Assembly: GCA_017502135.1 (NCBI GenBank)
Contig: JAFVVP010000007.1
Span: forward strand, 62,001-126,000
Direction: 5' to 3'
Length of the DNA: 64,000 nt
From: Clostridia bacterium
GTDB lineage: Bacteria; Bacillota; Clostridia; Oscillospirales; CAG-272
A model generated the notes under the pieces. That model saw only the letters and a list, made by a program, of their open reading frames with translations. It was not told the DNA's origin and made no database searches. Each line of letters opens with the position of its first letter. Positions within the stretch are counted from its first letter, which is position 1. Positions 1 through 8,028 of this stretch are shown here, one piece after another. The position numbers and the translations under genes were made by a program.

Positions 1-1
1 C

Positions 2-1042
2 TGCATGATCGCGCCGATCTCGAGCTGGGCGGCGGCTGTTGCAAGCTATGCGGAGGAAGGCGAAGGTCTTAAACTCTTCATCAGCGCTATTCCGTATAAC
101 TTCTACTCGATTCTCACTCTCGTGTTCATCGTTACGATTGCCCTTATGAAATTTGACTACGGCCCGATGAAACTGCACGAGAAGAACGCTATCGAAAACG
201 GCGATCTTTACACGAGCGGAGACAAGGCAGAGTCCGTAGAGGTAACGCCCTCTTCCAAGGGCCGCGTCATTGATCTGGTTATGCCGATCATTCTGCTCAT
301 CACCTTCTGCGTGCTCGGACTCGTATACGTAGGCGGTATTCTGGACGGTGCCAATTTCGTGGATGCGTTCGCCAACACGGATGCGACCGTCGGTTTGCCT
401 TGGGGCTGCCTCATCGCACTCGTACTTATTATCATCTACATGCTTGCACGCGGCGTTGTGACGCTCAAAGAGTCCATGGAATGCATCCCGCAGGGATTCA
501 TCGCCATGGTGCCCGCAATTCTCATTCTCACCTTTGCTACCGCTCTTAAGAACATCACCGGTGTCCTCGGTGCGAAGTATTACGTTGGCGATCTCATGGC
601 CGGCCAGGCTGAGGCACTCGGTTCTTTCCTGCCCGCGATCATCTTCATCGTGGCTTGCATTCTTGCGTTTGCTACGGGTACCTCCTGGGGTACGTTCGGT
701 ATTCTCATTCCGATCGTTACGGCTATCTTCCCCCAAGGCTCGGAACTTCTCATCATCGGTATGTCCGCGTGCCTTGCAGGTGCCGTTTGCGGCGACCACT
801 GCTCGCCTATCTCCGATACGACGATCATGTCTTCGGCAGGCGGTCAGTGCAACCATCTGAACCACGTATCCACGCAGATGCCCTACGCGATCACGGTGGC
901 GGCAATTTCCGCCGTTATGTTCGTGCTTGCCGGCTTCGTGCAGAACGCATGGATCTGCCTGCCGCTCAGTATCGCTCTCACCGTTGCTACATTGTTTATC
1001 ATCAAACTCATTGCAAAGCAGACGGACGCACACGCGAAATAA
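2..1042 (+). CDS. Na+/H+ antiporter, NhaC family (3' part)
   Basis: The reading frame is open across the left edge, so the true start lies outside the window. About 346 C-terminal residues are present. The protein is strongly hydrophobic, with roughly seven to eight membrane segments, and should exchange Na+ for H+ at the cytoplasmic membrane. Two motifs typical of the NhaC/PF03553 family are visible: a GTSWGTFGILIP loop near residue 225 and CGDHCSPISDTTIMSSAGG near residue 262. A charged cytoplasmic loop lies at about residues 50-85. It is followed by a strong intrinsic terminator. The substrate cannot be fixed from sequence, because this family also includes amino-acid/proton antiporters. 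Family assignment is confident. Confidence 0.88.
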   Translation, partial: CMIAPISSWAAAVASYAEEGEGLKLFISAIPYNFYSILTLVFIVTIALMKFDYGPMKLHEKNAIENGDLYTSGDKAESVEVTPSSKGRVIDLVMPIILLITFCVLGLVYVGGILDGANFVDAFANTDATVGLPWGCLIALVLIIIYMLARGVVTLKESMECIPQGFIAMVPAILILTFATALKNITGVLGAKYYVGDLMAGQAEALGSFLPAIIFIVACILAFATGTSWGTFGILIPIVTAIFPQGSELLIIGMSACLAGAVCGDHCSPISDTTIMSSAGGQCNHLNHVSTQMPYAITVAAISAVMFVLAGFVQNAWICLPLSIALTVATLFIIKLIAKQTDAHAK

Positions 1043-1120
1043 TCTTCGTACATACGCCCCCTGCAGACCGAAAGCGTAATGTTGTTATCAAAGTTTTACG
1101 CAAACCGAGTGGGATAACAG

Positions 1121-1158
1121 AAAATACAGTATAGTCAAATGGCTATACTGTATTTTTT
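1121..1158 (+). terminator. Intrinsic terminator after the antiporter gene
   Basis: A perfect 14-bp stem (1121-1134 with 1143-1156) encloses an 8-nt loop and runs into a T tract. It lies 80 nt after the antiporter stop codon. Confidence 0.9.
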
Positions 1159-1300
1159 ATGTTTAAATCAACAAATTCCGCAACTTTTTTAAAACTACTT
1201 TATTTTTATTTCTGTTTGTTTTATAATATAATTTACCAAACAAATCTAATAATAACATAGGATGACTTTAACTAAGGGGGTATTATACCCTTTTGCCTTT

Positions 1301-1346
1301 GTCATTCAAAATGAATTCGGTAAAAACGCAATTCCACTTGAATGAC
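1301..1346. repeat. Inverted repeat in the 1.0-1.45 kb gap
   Basis: GTCATTCAA (1301-1309) is repeated inverted as TTGAATGAC (1338-1346) around a 28-nt spacer. The 413-base gap between the antiporter and the next gene also holds a TATAAT at 1222-1227 without a good -35, a short GGGTA/TACCC hairpin followed by TTTT (1278-1294), and the hairpin listed separately at 1407. It may be a structured leader for the downstream small genes or the worn edge of an inserted segment. The sequence does not decide. Confidence 0.45.
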
Positions 1347-1406
1347 AATAAGGTGTGTCCTTTTGGGTTTAAGATTTGTTTGGCGACAATCGGGTTGCGT
1401 TTTTCG

Positions 1407-1434
1407 GTGCGTGGCTTCGGTCACGCACTTTTTT
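1407..1434 (+). terminator. Terminator-like hairpin before the small-gene cluster
   Basis: A 7-bp stem GTGCGTG/CACGCAC with an 8-nt loop is followed by six T residues. It ends only about 20 nt before the next start codon. It could therefore be an attenuator in the leader of the small-gene run rather than the end of an upstream transcript. Confidence 0.6.
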
Positions 1435-1455
1435 ATTGAGGGGAAATTGAGCAGA

Positions 1456-1701
1456 ATGAAATTTACATACAAAAATCAACTTATAATATCCTGCGTGATA
1501 ATTCTTCTTTTCAATGTACTTAATACGGTTTTCAAGCATTGGATTTTCTCAAGTATCGGATGGTGGCTTTGCGGCTTACTGTGGATCATCCATCCTGTTG
1601 GCACAAAGAATATGGAACCTACAAAGAAGAATTTGCTGATCATTCGACTTGCCGGCGTGTTCCTTGTTATCGTCGGTCTTGTAGTACACTTCAACTTCTG
1701 A
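1456..1701 (+). CDS. Small membrane protein of unknown function
   Basis: This 81-residue protein begins at the ATG at 1456, with GAGGGG about 12 nt upstream. Longer in-frame starts run back through the terminator-like hairpin and are unlikely. Two hydrophobic segments are visible (about residues 8-45, possibly split into two helices, and 61-79), with a short basic loop between them. I do not recognise the family. It is the first gene of a co-directional run of small genes at 1.46-4.86 kb whose base composition is visibly more AT-rich than most of the window. No function can be inferred. Confidence 0.65.
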   Translation: MKFTYKNQLIISCVIILLFNVLNTVFKHWIFSSIGWWLCGLLWIIHPVGTKNMEPTKKNLLIIRLAGVFLVIVGLVVHFNF

Positions 1702-1719
1702 TTGTAATGGAGATCTATT

Positions 1720-1977
1720 ATGGAACAGAAAATAATCGGCACGGTAGTGTCCGTAAAAAAGCAATGGTGGCTGAAAGTTAACACAAAACCTGTAAGAATG
1801 CACGCGCTTGACGGTGCTACGTTCCCCCACATTATCAAGGTTAGATATGTCGTTAATGGAACCGAGTATTTCAAAAGAAAATGGATTAAAGCCTGCGACA
1901 CCCCTCCGGCTTTGAACTCAGAAGTGACCGTAATTTACGACGAAAATAAACCGAGCAAAAGCAAAGTGCTTGGATAG
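1720..1977 (+). CDS. Conserved small protein, unknown function
   Basis: This 85-residue soluble protein starts at an ATG with a GGAG-like site 9 nt upstream, 18 nt after the previous gene. It is rich in short beta-type stretches and aromatic residues (KKQWWLKV, KVRYVVNGTEY). It ends in a pattern (VTVIYDENKPSKSKV) typical of compact beta-barrel domains that carry a phrase resembling DUF3592. No signal peptide or membrane segment is seen. I recognise the general type as a small protein frequent in gut Firmicutes, but no function is known to me. Confidence 0.65.
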   Translation: MEQKIIGTVVSVKKQWWLKVNTKPVRMHALDGATFPHIIKVRYVVNGTEYFKRKWIKACDTPPALNSEVTVIYDENKPSKSKVLG

Positions 1978-2000
1978 CAACGAGAGGATGGTGTGGCAAT

Positions 2001-2270
2001 ATGAAAACAAAATGGAAAGATACCCCGACATTACATAAGGTGATTACCGTGTTTTCGGTTATTGTCAGCCTTGCAGTCGTCACTTTGGCGGTATTACAGA
2101 TATTTGATATATGGACACAGGCGATGAATCTGTGCGTACCGTTGATGGGCGTAAACTTACTTTGCCAAACATACACTCAGTGGAACACAAGCCGGAAGAC
2201 TGCATATTTCAGTCTCGGCTGTGCGGCATTCGTTTTTGCCTGTGCAATAGCTGTGTTCTTTATCAAGTAA
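2001..2270 (+). CDS. Small membrane protein, unknown function
   Basis: This protein has 89 residues with three hydrophobic segments (about residues 12-35, 39-56 and 66-88) and a basic N-terminus, so it is an integral membrane protein. It lies 23 nt after the previous gene and 13 nt before the next, which fits one transcript. No catalytic or binding motif can be seen. Confidence 0.65.
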   Translation: MKTKWKDTPTLHKVITVFSVIVSLAVVTLAVLQIFDIWTQAMNLCVPLMGVNLLCQTYTQWNTSRKTAYFSLGCAAFVFACAIAVFFIK

Positions 2271-2283
2271 CAGGAGGTGTACT

Positions 2284-2610
2284 ATGGCAAAATTAGAACA
2301 CACACTGAATGGCAATTTTAATCAGTGGCTAAGCAGAATTGAAGATGGAATACTCAACGGAAGTATGTCTGCATCATTGGAGGACTCCAGCGATTTTCGT
2401 AGTGGTGATGCCCGCTGTAGCGTTCGAGTTTTTGAAAGATATAGTTATGCAGGAGGAAACCGTGTCAGTTTGAGCGTTACGCTTTTTCAAAACGGCGATG
2501 ACCCGATCTGCCTTTCCGCTATCACAGCCGGAGGAAGTCAGGCTCTGTTCTTTAAGGTCAACACCTGGGGTGAAGAAGCATTCCTCGATAAGCTGAGAGA
2601 ATTGCTGTGA
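2284..2610 (+). CDS. DUF6054-like protein
   Basis: This 108-residue soluble protein has a strong AGGAGG site 8 nt before the ATG. The pattern (NGSMSASLED, RCSVRVFERYSYAGGNRVSLSV, then AITAGGSQ and a terminal TWGEEAFLDKL) matches what I remember of the DUF6054 family, whose role is unknown. That assignment is from memory and was not checked. It sits in the run of small genes, 15 nt before the next one. Confidence 0.7.
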   Translation: MAKLEHTLNGNFNQWLSRIEDGILNGSMSASLEDSSDFRSGDARCSVRVFERYSYAGGNRVSLSVTLFQNGDDPICLSAITAGGSQALFFKVNTWGEEAFLDKLRELL

Positions 2611-2624
2611 TGAGGTGACGTATT

Positions 2625-2954
2625 ATGGCAAAACACGAATTCGGAATTATGGAATCTGATCCAGTCGGCGGAAAGCGGTATGATGAATATGAGCCTAAAA
2701 AGTACAACTGCATATCTGTTGACGACGATTACATTGAGGGTATCCAGGAGCAGCTACTTATATTCGATAGTTTCTGCCATACCATTGACATCCCAATGAG
2801 GGGACTAAATTACGCCGGCATTACGCTGATTCCACCATCGTCCATAGACGCATTTCTGACGGTTTTCAGTGATGGCGCGGAGTATAAAGAACTAAGAAAC
2901 CTTCTGATTGAAGCTAAGAATAGAAACAAATATGTGATCCATTATGGATTGTGA
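2625..2954 (+). CDS. Conserved hypothetical protein
   Basis: This soluble acidic protein has 109 residues and a GAGGTG ribosome site. The N-terminal third is charged and Tyr-rich (KRYDEYEPKKYNCISVDDDYI). The rest looks like a compact alpha/beta fold. No signal peptide, cysteine motif or nucleotide-binding loop is present. The type is common in Firmicutes next to the preceding protein. I cannot assign a function. Confidence 0.65.
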   Translation: MAKHEFGIMESDPVGGKRYDEYEPKKYNCISVDDDYIEGIQEQLLIFDSFCHTIDIPMRGLNYAGITLIPPSSIDAFLTVFSDGAEYKELRNLLIEAKNRNKYVIHYGL

Positions 2955-2971
2955 GATAGGAGGTAATCGCG

Positions 2972-3355
2972 ATGAAAAGTATTAAACCCGGAAGAGGCCC
3001 GTCCTTTATGGGTGGGGTTATGAGTATATTAGTTGGTCTGTTCGGCGTTGTTTGGACAATCGTGGCCGCAAGCATGGGCGGCGGTGTGTTTGCACTGTTC
3101 GGAATAATCTTTATCGCAGTGGCTGTTGTCCAGGCGATCTATAACTTCAAGAATGCAACGGGCAAAAACCGTTATTCTGCTTTTGATATTACCGACAGTA
3201 GCGAGGAACCCGATCCGCTGAACGAGCGATTCGGGAATCCGCAAGCTACCACGCAGAAAAAGAACGATGTAGATAACAAGTTCTGTCCGTATTGCGGAAC
3301 TCCGGTCGCAGGTGATTTTGAGTTTTGTAACAACTGCGGCAAGAAACTGCCTTAA
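2972..3355 (+). CDS. Membrane protein with C-terminal zinc ribbon
   Basis: The protein has 127 residues and a strong AGGAGG site before the ATG. Two adjacent membrane helices occupy about residues 12-55. They are followed by a polar linker and a zinc ribbon at the C-terminus: CPYCG near residue 107 and CNNCG near residue 121, the usual double CxxC knuckle. Such short zinc-ribbon domains are commonly attached to envelope-associated proteins. The gene ends 18 nt before the LiaF-like gene, so both are probably co-transcribed. Its target is unknown. Confidence 0.78.
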   Translation: MKSIKPGRGPSFMGGVMSILVGLFGVVWTIVAASMGGGVFALFGIIFIAVAVVQAIYNFKNATGKNRYSAFDITDSSEEPDPLNERFGNPQATTQKKNDVDNKFCPYCGTPVAGDFEFCNNCGKKLP

Positions 3356-3373
3356 GTGAAGGAGATACAGAAA

Positions 3374-4051
3374 ATGAAAAAAGTCAGTAGTATTTTATGG
3401 GGAATCGTATTGGTAGCAATAGGCGTGATTTTTGCGCTTAATGCATTTAATATCACAGATGTCGATGTGTTTTTTGATGGTTGGTGGACATTATTCATCA
3501 TCGTGCCGTGTGCCATTGGACTATTTACAGAGCGTGAAAAAACAGGCAATATCATCGGTGTCGCTATAGGTGTTTTCTTGCTTTTGTGTTGTCAGGATAT
3601 TTTAAGTTTCTCTGTGCTTTGGAAATTACTTGTCCCTGCCATCATTATTATCGTAGGATTTAAGATGGTGTTTATGGGTATGTTCGGCAATAAAACTAAT
3701 GAAATTGTCAAAAAAATGAAATTGGAAGGTAACAACTTAAAGTCAGGCTGTGCTGTCTTTTCGGGTTGTGACGTCAAATATGACGGCGAAGAATTTAAAG
3801 GTGCAGAACTCACCGCCGTATTTGGTGGAGTTGATTGTAATTTAAAAAATGCTATTATCGAAAAAGACTGCGCGATTCAGGTAACGGCAATCTTCGGAGG
3901 TGTTGATATTCTTGTCCCCGATAATGTAAATGTTAAAGTTAGTTCAAATTGTATCTTCGGTGGAATATCAAACAAAACAGCAGTACATAAAGACGTTCCC
4001 ACGATCTATGTCAGCGGCACTTGTATGTTTGGAGGGGTGGAAATAAAATGA
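3374..4051 (+). CDS. LiaF-like envelope stress protein (LiaF C-terminal domain)
   Basis: This 225-residue protein starts at the ATG at 3374, 9 nt after AAGGAG. The GTG at 3356 overlaps that site and is rejected. Four hydrophobic helices fill residues 1-100. The C-terminal half has regularly spaced phrases (AVFGGVDC, AIFGGVDI, CIFGGISN, CMFGGVEI) that mark the beta-solenoid of the LiaF/PF09922 family. In Bacillus, LiaF inhibits the LiaRS two-component system that senses cell-wall antibiotics. No LiaRS genes are present here, so the partner is unknown. Its stop overlaps the next start (ATGA at 4048). Confidence 0.85.
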   Translation: MKKVSSILWGIVLVAIGVIFALNAFNITDVDVFFDGWWTLFIIVPCAIGLFTEREKTGNIIGVAIGVFLLLCCQDILSFSVLWKLLVPAIIIIVGFKMVFMGMFGNKTNEIVKKMKLEGNNLKSGCAVFSGCDVKYDGEEFKGAELTAVFGGVDCNLKNAIIEKDCAIQVTAIFGGVDILVPDNVNVKVSSNCIFGGISNKTAVHKDVPTIYVSGTCMFGGVEIK

Positions 4052-4863
4052 TCACTTTTCAAAAGGTAATTAAGTATTTGGCGATCGCGTTTGCTATCTT
4101 TCTCACCGTTAGCATTATCGGAGGAGTTTTAAGTATGTTTGGTTTGTTCGGTGGTTTTTTCAGTGGTGATGCTGTGACCGAAGATATTAAAACTTATGCA
4201 GTTTCACCGGATATACAGAGCCTTGAAGTAAAGATAAATGCCGCTGATTTTAGGATTAAGCAAGGCGAAAGGTTTTCCATTGAAAGCAATCTAAAACATC
4301 TTACGGTTGAAGATAAGAACGGCGTTCTGACGATCAAGGAAACAAAGAAGTTCGCGCACACTTATACCGGCGCTGTATTGACTCTCTATGTTCCTTCTGA
4401 CACGGTATTCGAAAAAGCAAATATTATAACCGGTGCAGGAAGACTGACTGTAGATAGTTTGTCTGCCTCTACAATGAACTTAGTGTTTGGTGCCGGTGAA
4501 GTTACGATTGATACTCTTGTTGCCACCTCAGATATTGACATTGACGGTGGTGCAGGAAAGATCACCGTATCAGGCGGCGCACTCCATAACCTTGATTTAG
4601 ATATGGGTGTCGGTCAATTAAATCTGACCTCTGCTCTTACAGGCGAAAGTGATTTTGATTTAGGTGTCGGAGAGTCCAATATAACCGTAATCGGCAACAA
4701 AGACGATTATAAGCTTGATATAGAAAAAGGCATTGGCAACATCACCGTAGACGGCACAAGCGTTTCTAATATCAAGAGAAAAGGTAACGGTAATAACGGC
4801 ATAGAGGTTAGTGGCGGTATCGGTGCCATTAACTTAAAATTCAAGGAGTCTGCCGCAAAATAA
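4048..4863 (+). CDS. DUF4097-like beta-solenoid membrane protein
   Basis: The protein has 271 residues. It is translationally coupled to the LiaF-like gene by an ATGA overlap, with a GGAGGGG site inside the previous gene. One N-terminal membrane helix (about residues 8-40) is followed by an extracellular beta-solenoid of repeated short strands rich in Gly, Asp and Thr (GAGRLTV, GAGEVTI, GAGKITV, GVGQLNL, GVGESNI, GIGNITV). This is the pattern of DUF4097/DUF2807 putative adhesin-type proteins, which often sit beside LiaF-like and zinc-ribbon genes. The function is probably in envelope stress. An ABC-ATPase remnant follows immediately. Confidence 0.8.
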   Translation: MITFQKVIKYLAIAFAIFLTVSIIGGVLSMFGLFGGFFSGDAVTEDIKTYAVSPDIQSLEVKINAADFRIKQGERFSIESNLKHLTVEDKNGVLTIKETKKFAHTYTGAVLTLYVPSDTVFEKANIITGAGRLTVDSLSASTMNLVFGAGEVTIDTLVATSDIDIDGGAGKITVSGGALHNLDLDMGVGQLNLTSALTGESDFDLGVGESNITVIGNKDDYKLDIEKGIGNITVDGTSVSNIKRKGNGNNGIEVSGGIGAINLKFKESAAK

Positions 4864-5003
4864 TTTTAGAACTAAAAAACATAGAAAATCCCTTTGGTGA
4901 GAAAAAGGTTCTCATCGGAGTATCATTCAAAACGGAAGGCGGTAAAGCCTTCGGCTTGCTCGGCAGAAACGACGGCGGCAGCTACGACTGCCGGTGGAAC
5001 TAA
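4863..5003 (+). pseudogene. Decayed N-terminus of an ABC-transporter ATPase
   Basis: Read from ATT at 4863, the frame gives about 46 residues that follow the usual start of a drug-type ABC ATPase: LELKNI, FGEKKVL, GVSFK, and then KAFGLLGRN. Here the expected Walker A (GRNGAGKTT) is replaced by GRNDGGS and the frame soon stops at 5001. The usual ATG is ATT, no good ribosome site is in place, and nothing of the remaining roughly 250 residues follows. I read it as the remnant of an ATPase gene once co-transcribed with the LiaF-like/DUF4097 pair. A chance open frame is the alternative, but the match over about 36 positions argues against it. Confidence 0.65.
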
Positions 5004-5014
5004 CGAAATAAAAC

Positions 5015-5048
5015 AAACCCCGCGGATCTTCAGGTCCGCGGGGTTTTT
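5015..5048. terminator. Bidirectional terminator between convergent genes
   Basis: A 12-bp GC-rich stem (5015-5026 with 5035-5046) has an A run on one side and a T run on the other, so it can work on both strands. It separates the rightward small-gene run from the leftward O-acetylation operon. Confidence 0.9.
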
Positions 5049-5049
5049 A

Positions 5050-6540
5050 TTAGGGGGAGACGGGGGATTCTTTCGTGCTGACGTCAAAGAGAGCACCGTA
5101 CTGCTGCCAGCTGTAATCCTGCAGATAGCGTTCGAAGCATTTTTGCGAAAAACAAATCTTCACTTTTGCGGTGGTGTTTTCCATCATAGCGGGGCTGACG
5201 CGGGGTAAGGATGCGTTTGGATCCGTCATATACGCGGCATCCTCCACGTCCATATAAACGGTCAGATTTCCGCTGTAACCGCTGAACAGCTCCTCTTCGA
5301 ACACGGTAACGTTTTTGAAAATCTTGATCTCGGAAAGGGAGTCGCATCCGGCAAAAGCACCCGAGGCGATTGCCAGTACGGCACGTCCTTTATAAATCGT
5401 TGGTATTTCGAGATACGGCTCGCTTTGGGCGGCGTCCGTCGTGCCGACGATGGCGTATCCGTTGCCGTATGCTTCATAAAGGAAAAAGTGAGAATATTCG
5501 TTATCGTTCCAGGTGAGGAATCCCTCGTACACGGGCAAGGAGGGCTTCTCCGGTACCCGGACACGGGGGAGGTCGGTACGTCCCAACTGTCGGTACAAAG
5601 CCTTCAGAATTTCTTTTGTGTGCAGTATTGCACCGGCGTCGTTCAGATGGTAGTTCGTGTCGTAGAAGTACTCGGCATCGTATGCTGTGTCTTCGGGGGA
5701 GCCTATGACTGTACACTCAAGCGAAGCCGAAAGATAATCGAAGAAGGCAATCATAGTTTCCGCATCCGTCGTCTGTGAGAGCGCGTCTCGGTTCATGGGG
5801 CAAAAACTGAAGTACACGGTGGCACCTTTTTTCTTGCACCACGCGGTGTATTCGTTCACGTAATCAATGAAATCATCCGAGACGATCTCGGGGGTGAGGT
5901 TGATTACGGTTGTGGTATCGTATCGGAGCCCCGTCGATTCGTACAGCGTGTTGTAGGGGCGCTTATATGCGATGTCGCCGTATGCATTGAAAGAATCGCT
6001 GCGGTATACGCCCGTCGGAGAAAGCTTGATGCCGTCTTTGTGATAGCCGAATTTTTGCATGCCGTACTCATAATAAGCGCCGGCCATAGCGGGGAGATTC
6101 TCTTTGGCAATATAGCGAAGCATCTCCGTGTGCCCCTCCATCGCCTGCCACGTGGAGTCGGCGTTGAAGTAGAGGGAAAGCGTCTGCGGATCCATTTCGG
6201 GGGAAAGGAGGATAATATCGTTCTTACCGATATTGGCCTTTGAGAGATCCATCATAAGCTTCGTGCCGAGCGTGGCGTACAGACCGAAATTGACGACGGG
6301 CATGCCGAGTGCCTCCTCGAGCATTTTGCTGTCAAAGCCGAAAGCCACGCTGGAGCCGCCGATAAGGATGAGTTTCGGTTCGTCGACGGAAGTGAGACGG
6401 TCGAACTTTTCGCCAAGGGCTTGCACGAAGGTTTCGCCGTATACGGGCGGCACCGAGGCGGTGATGCTCAAAAAGAAGACGAGAGGAAGAAGAACGGCAA
6501 GTATGACGGCTGTCGTGCCGAGTATGTATTTTTTTCTCAT
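5050..6540 (-). CDS. SGNH-like exported protein with LRR_5 (BspA-type) C-terminus
   Basis: About 496 residues. The ATG at 6540 is preferred over 6546 because the AAAGGAAG site lies 8 nt before it. An N-terminal signal anchor (about residues 5-28) suggests an extracytoplasmic position. A block-I-like SGNH motif, ILIGGSSVAFGFD, lies near residue 60. A DTNYHLNDAG motif near 305 supplies the Asp and His expected at the end of an SGNH hydrolase/transferase domain. Residues about 335-450 contain BspA-type leucine-rich phrases (IPTIYKGRAVLAIASGAFAG). As last gene of an operon with an MBOAT protein, it probably accepts or transfers acyl groups to an exported polymer. Confidence 0.75.
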   Translation of the reverse strand: MRKKYILGTTAVILAVLLPLVFFLSITASVPPVYGETFVQALGEKFDRLTSVDEPKLILIGGSSVAFGFDSKMLEEALGMPVVNFGLYATLGTKLMMDLSKANIGKNDIILLSPEMDPQTLSLYFNADSTWQAMEGHTEMLRYIAKENLPAMAGAYYEYGMQKFGYHKDGIKLSPTGVYRSDSFNAYGDIAYKRPYNTLYESTGLRYDTTTVINLTPEIVSDDFIDYVNEYTAWCKKKGATVYFSFCPMNRDALSQTTDAETMIAFFDYLSASLECTVIGSPEDTAYDAEYFYDTNYHLNDAGAILHTKEILKALYRQLGRTDLPRVRVPEKPSLPVYEGFLTWNDNEYSHFFLYEAYGNGYAIVGTTDAAQSEPYLEIPTIYKGRAVLAIASGAFAGCDSLSEIKIFKNVTVFEEELFSGYSGNLTVYMDVEDAAYMTDPNASLPRVSPAMMENTTAKVKICFSQKCFERYLQDYSWQQYGALFDVSTKESPVSP

Positions 6541-6555
6541 AGGCATCTTCCTTTC

Positions 6556-8028
6556 TCAGAATTGGAAATAAATAAACGCGCTTGCGCCGTCGCCGGCAAG
6601 AGTGAGAAGCCAGCCGATGGCGATAATCCAAATAAGGCATGCCGTGCGGTAAACCGATTGCGGCATCGCTAAAAGCGCGGATTCATTTTCACTGTCGCAC
6701 AGCCTGTTTGTATCCATCTGCCGCATAAAGAGAAGCGAGAGGATCGCCGTCAAAATTTTGGGGAGAGTGAGCCCCATCGTTTCAAGCGTAGACGTAAAGT
6801 AAGCGCCGCTCATGGACCAATCGGTGAAGAGTGTATCCAAAAGGACACGAAGATCAAAAAGGCTGTTGGCACGGAAGAAAATCCAGGAAAACGAAACGAG
6901 GAGAAACACGATTATTCTTCTCGCGATGCGTACGGCGGGGGCATTCTCGGGGATATGGCATTTTTGGAGAAGCTTCAGGCGGGGTGCACGTGTGAGTGTG
7001 CCTATGATCTGGTAGATGCCGTGCAGAGCGCCCCAGAGGACGAACGTCCACGCGGCGCCGTGCCAAAGACCGCTTACGAGGAATACGAAAAACAGATTGA
7101 AAAGATGGCGGGCGGGGGAGCATCTGCTGCCGCCCATGGGGAAATAGAGATAATCCTTAAACCACGAGGAGAGGGAGATATGCCAGCGTGCCCAGAAATC
7201 GCGGATAGTTTCGGCAATATAGGGCCGGTTGAAGTTTTGCATAAGGCGAATGCCCATCACCCGTGCGGCACCGATGGCTATATCGGTATAGCCGGAGAAA
7301 TCACAGTAAATCTGAAATGCGAAAAGGACGGTAGCGATCGCTACACCGAAACCGGTAGCTGATGAGGGAGCGTTATAGACGGCATTTACGTATACGGCAA
7401 GTCCGTCGGCGACCACTACTTTTTTGAAAAATCCGATCAGCATTTTGGATAAGCCCTCGGAAAAATCGGCAAAGGAAGGCGAGTGGCGCGCTTTCAGCTG
7501 GGGAATCAGATTGCCGGGGCGCTCAATCGGACCGGCAACAAGTTGGGGAAAGAAGGAAACGAACAAGGCGTAGTAGCCGAAATGCCTTTCCGCCTTGATG
7601 CTTCCTCTATACACGTCAATGACGTAGGAGAGCGTTTGAAACGTGTAGAAGGAGATACCCACCGGCAAAAGGAGCTCTAGAGAAAGATCGTTTGCGGGGA
7701 TGGAGAAAAAGCGAAGGATGCCCGTTACCGAATCCGAAAGAAAACGGAAATACTTGAAGAAAAAGAGAATACCGAGGCAAGATACAAGCGTCAAGGTCAG
7801 AAGAAGTTTTTTCTTCGTTTTCGACTTTGTCTGCTCGATGCCGATGGCGGCAAGATACGAGATGAGCGTGGTGAAAAGGATAAGAACAATCAGCTCGGCG
7901 CTCCAGCTCATGTAAAAAAGATAACTGGCGGCGAGAAGCATAATCCAGCGGAGTTTATGGGGGAGGGTGAAAAACAGCGCTACTACGATCGGGAAAAAGA
8001 CGAGAAAGAAAAAAGAGTTGAAATTCAT
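6556..8028 (-). CDS. MBOAT-family membrane O-acyltransferase
   Basis: The protein has 490 residues with 10-12 hydrophobic segments. It is an MBOAT protein of the AlgI/DltB type. Diagnostic phrases are present: PVGISFYTFQTLSYVIDVYRG, FPQLVAGPIERP, the CDFSGYTDIAIG loop, FWARWHISLSSWFKDYLYFPMGG and the catalytic-His segment GLWHGAAW near residue 325. Members move acetyl or other acyl groups from a cytoplasmic donor to a partner outside. An AAGGAGG site precedes the ATG, whose ATGA overlaps the stop of the small upstream gene. The two SGNH-like proteins of the operon are the likely partners. The polymer acylated is not shown. Confidence 0.92.
   Translation of the reverse strand: MNFNSFFFLVFFPIVVALFFTLPHKLRWIMLLAASYLFYMSWSAELIVLILFTTLISYLAAIGIEQTKSKTKKKLLLTLTLVSCLGILFFFKYFRFLSDSVTGILRFFSIPANDLSLELLLPVGISFYTFQTLSYVIDVYRGSIKAERHFGYYALFVSFFPQLVAGPIERPGNLIPQLKARHSPSFADFSEGLSKMLIGFFKKVVVADGLAVYVNAVYNAPSSATGFGVAIATVLFAFQIYCDFSGYTDIAIGAARVMGIRLMQNFNRPYIAETIRDFWARWHISLSSWFKDYLYFPMGGSRCSPARHLFNLFFVFLVSGLWHGAAWTFVLWGALHGIYQIIGTLTRAPRLKLLQKCHIPENAPAVRIARRIIVFLLVSFSWIFFRANSLFDLRVLLDTLFTDWSMSGAYFTSTLETMGLTLPKILTAILSLLFMRQMDTNRLCDSENESALLAMPQSVYRTACLIWIIAIGWLLTLAGDGASAFIYFQF

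Noticed and set aside
4894..5208. A 104-codon frame across the terminator at 5.03 kb
   Set aside because: It runs through a strong bidirectional terminator into the antisense of the SGNH/LRR gene. The ABC-ATPase-like frame in the same stretch is a better explanation of the first part.
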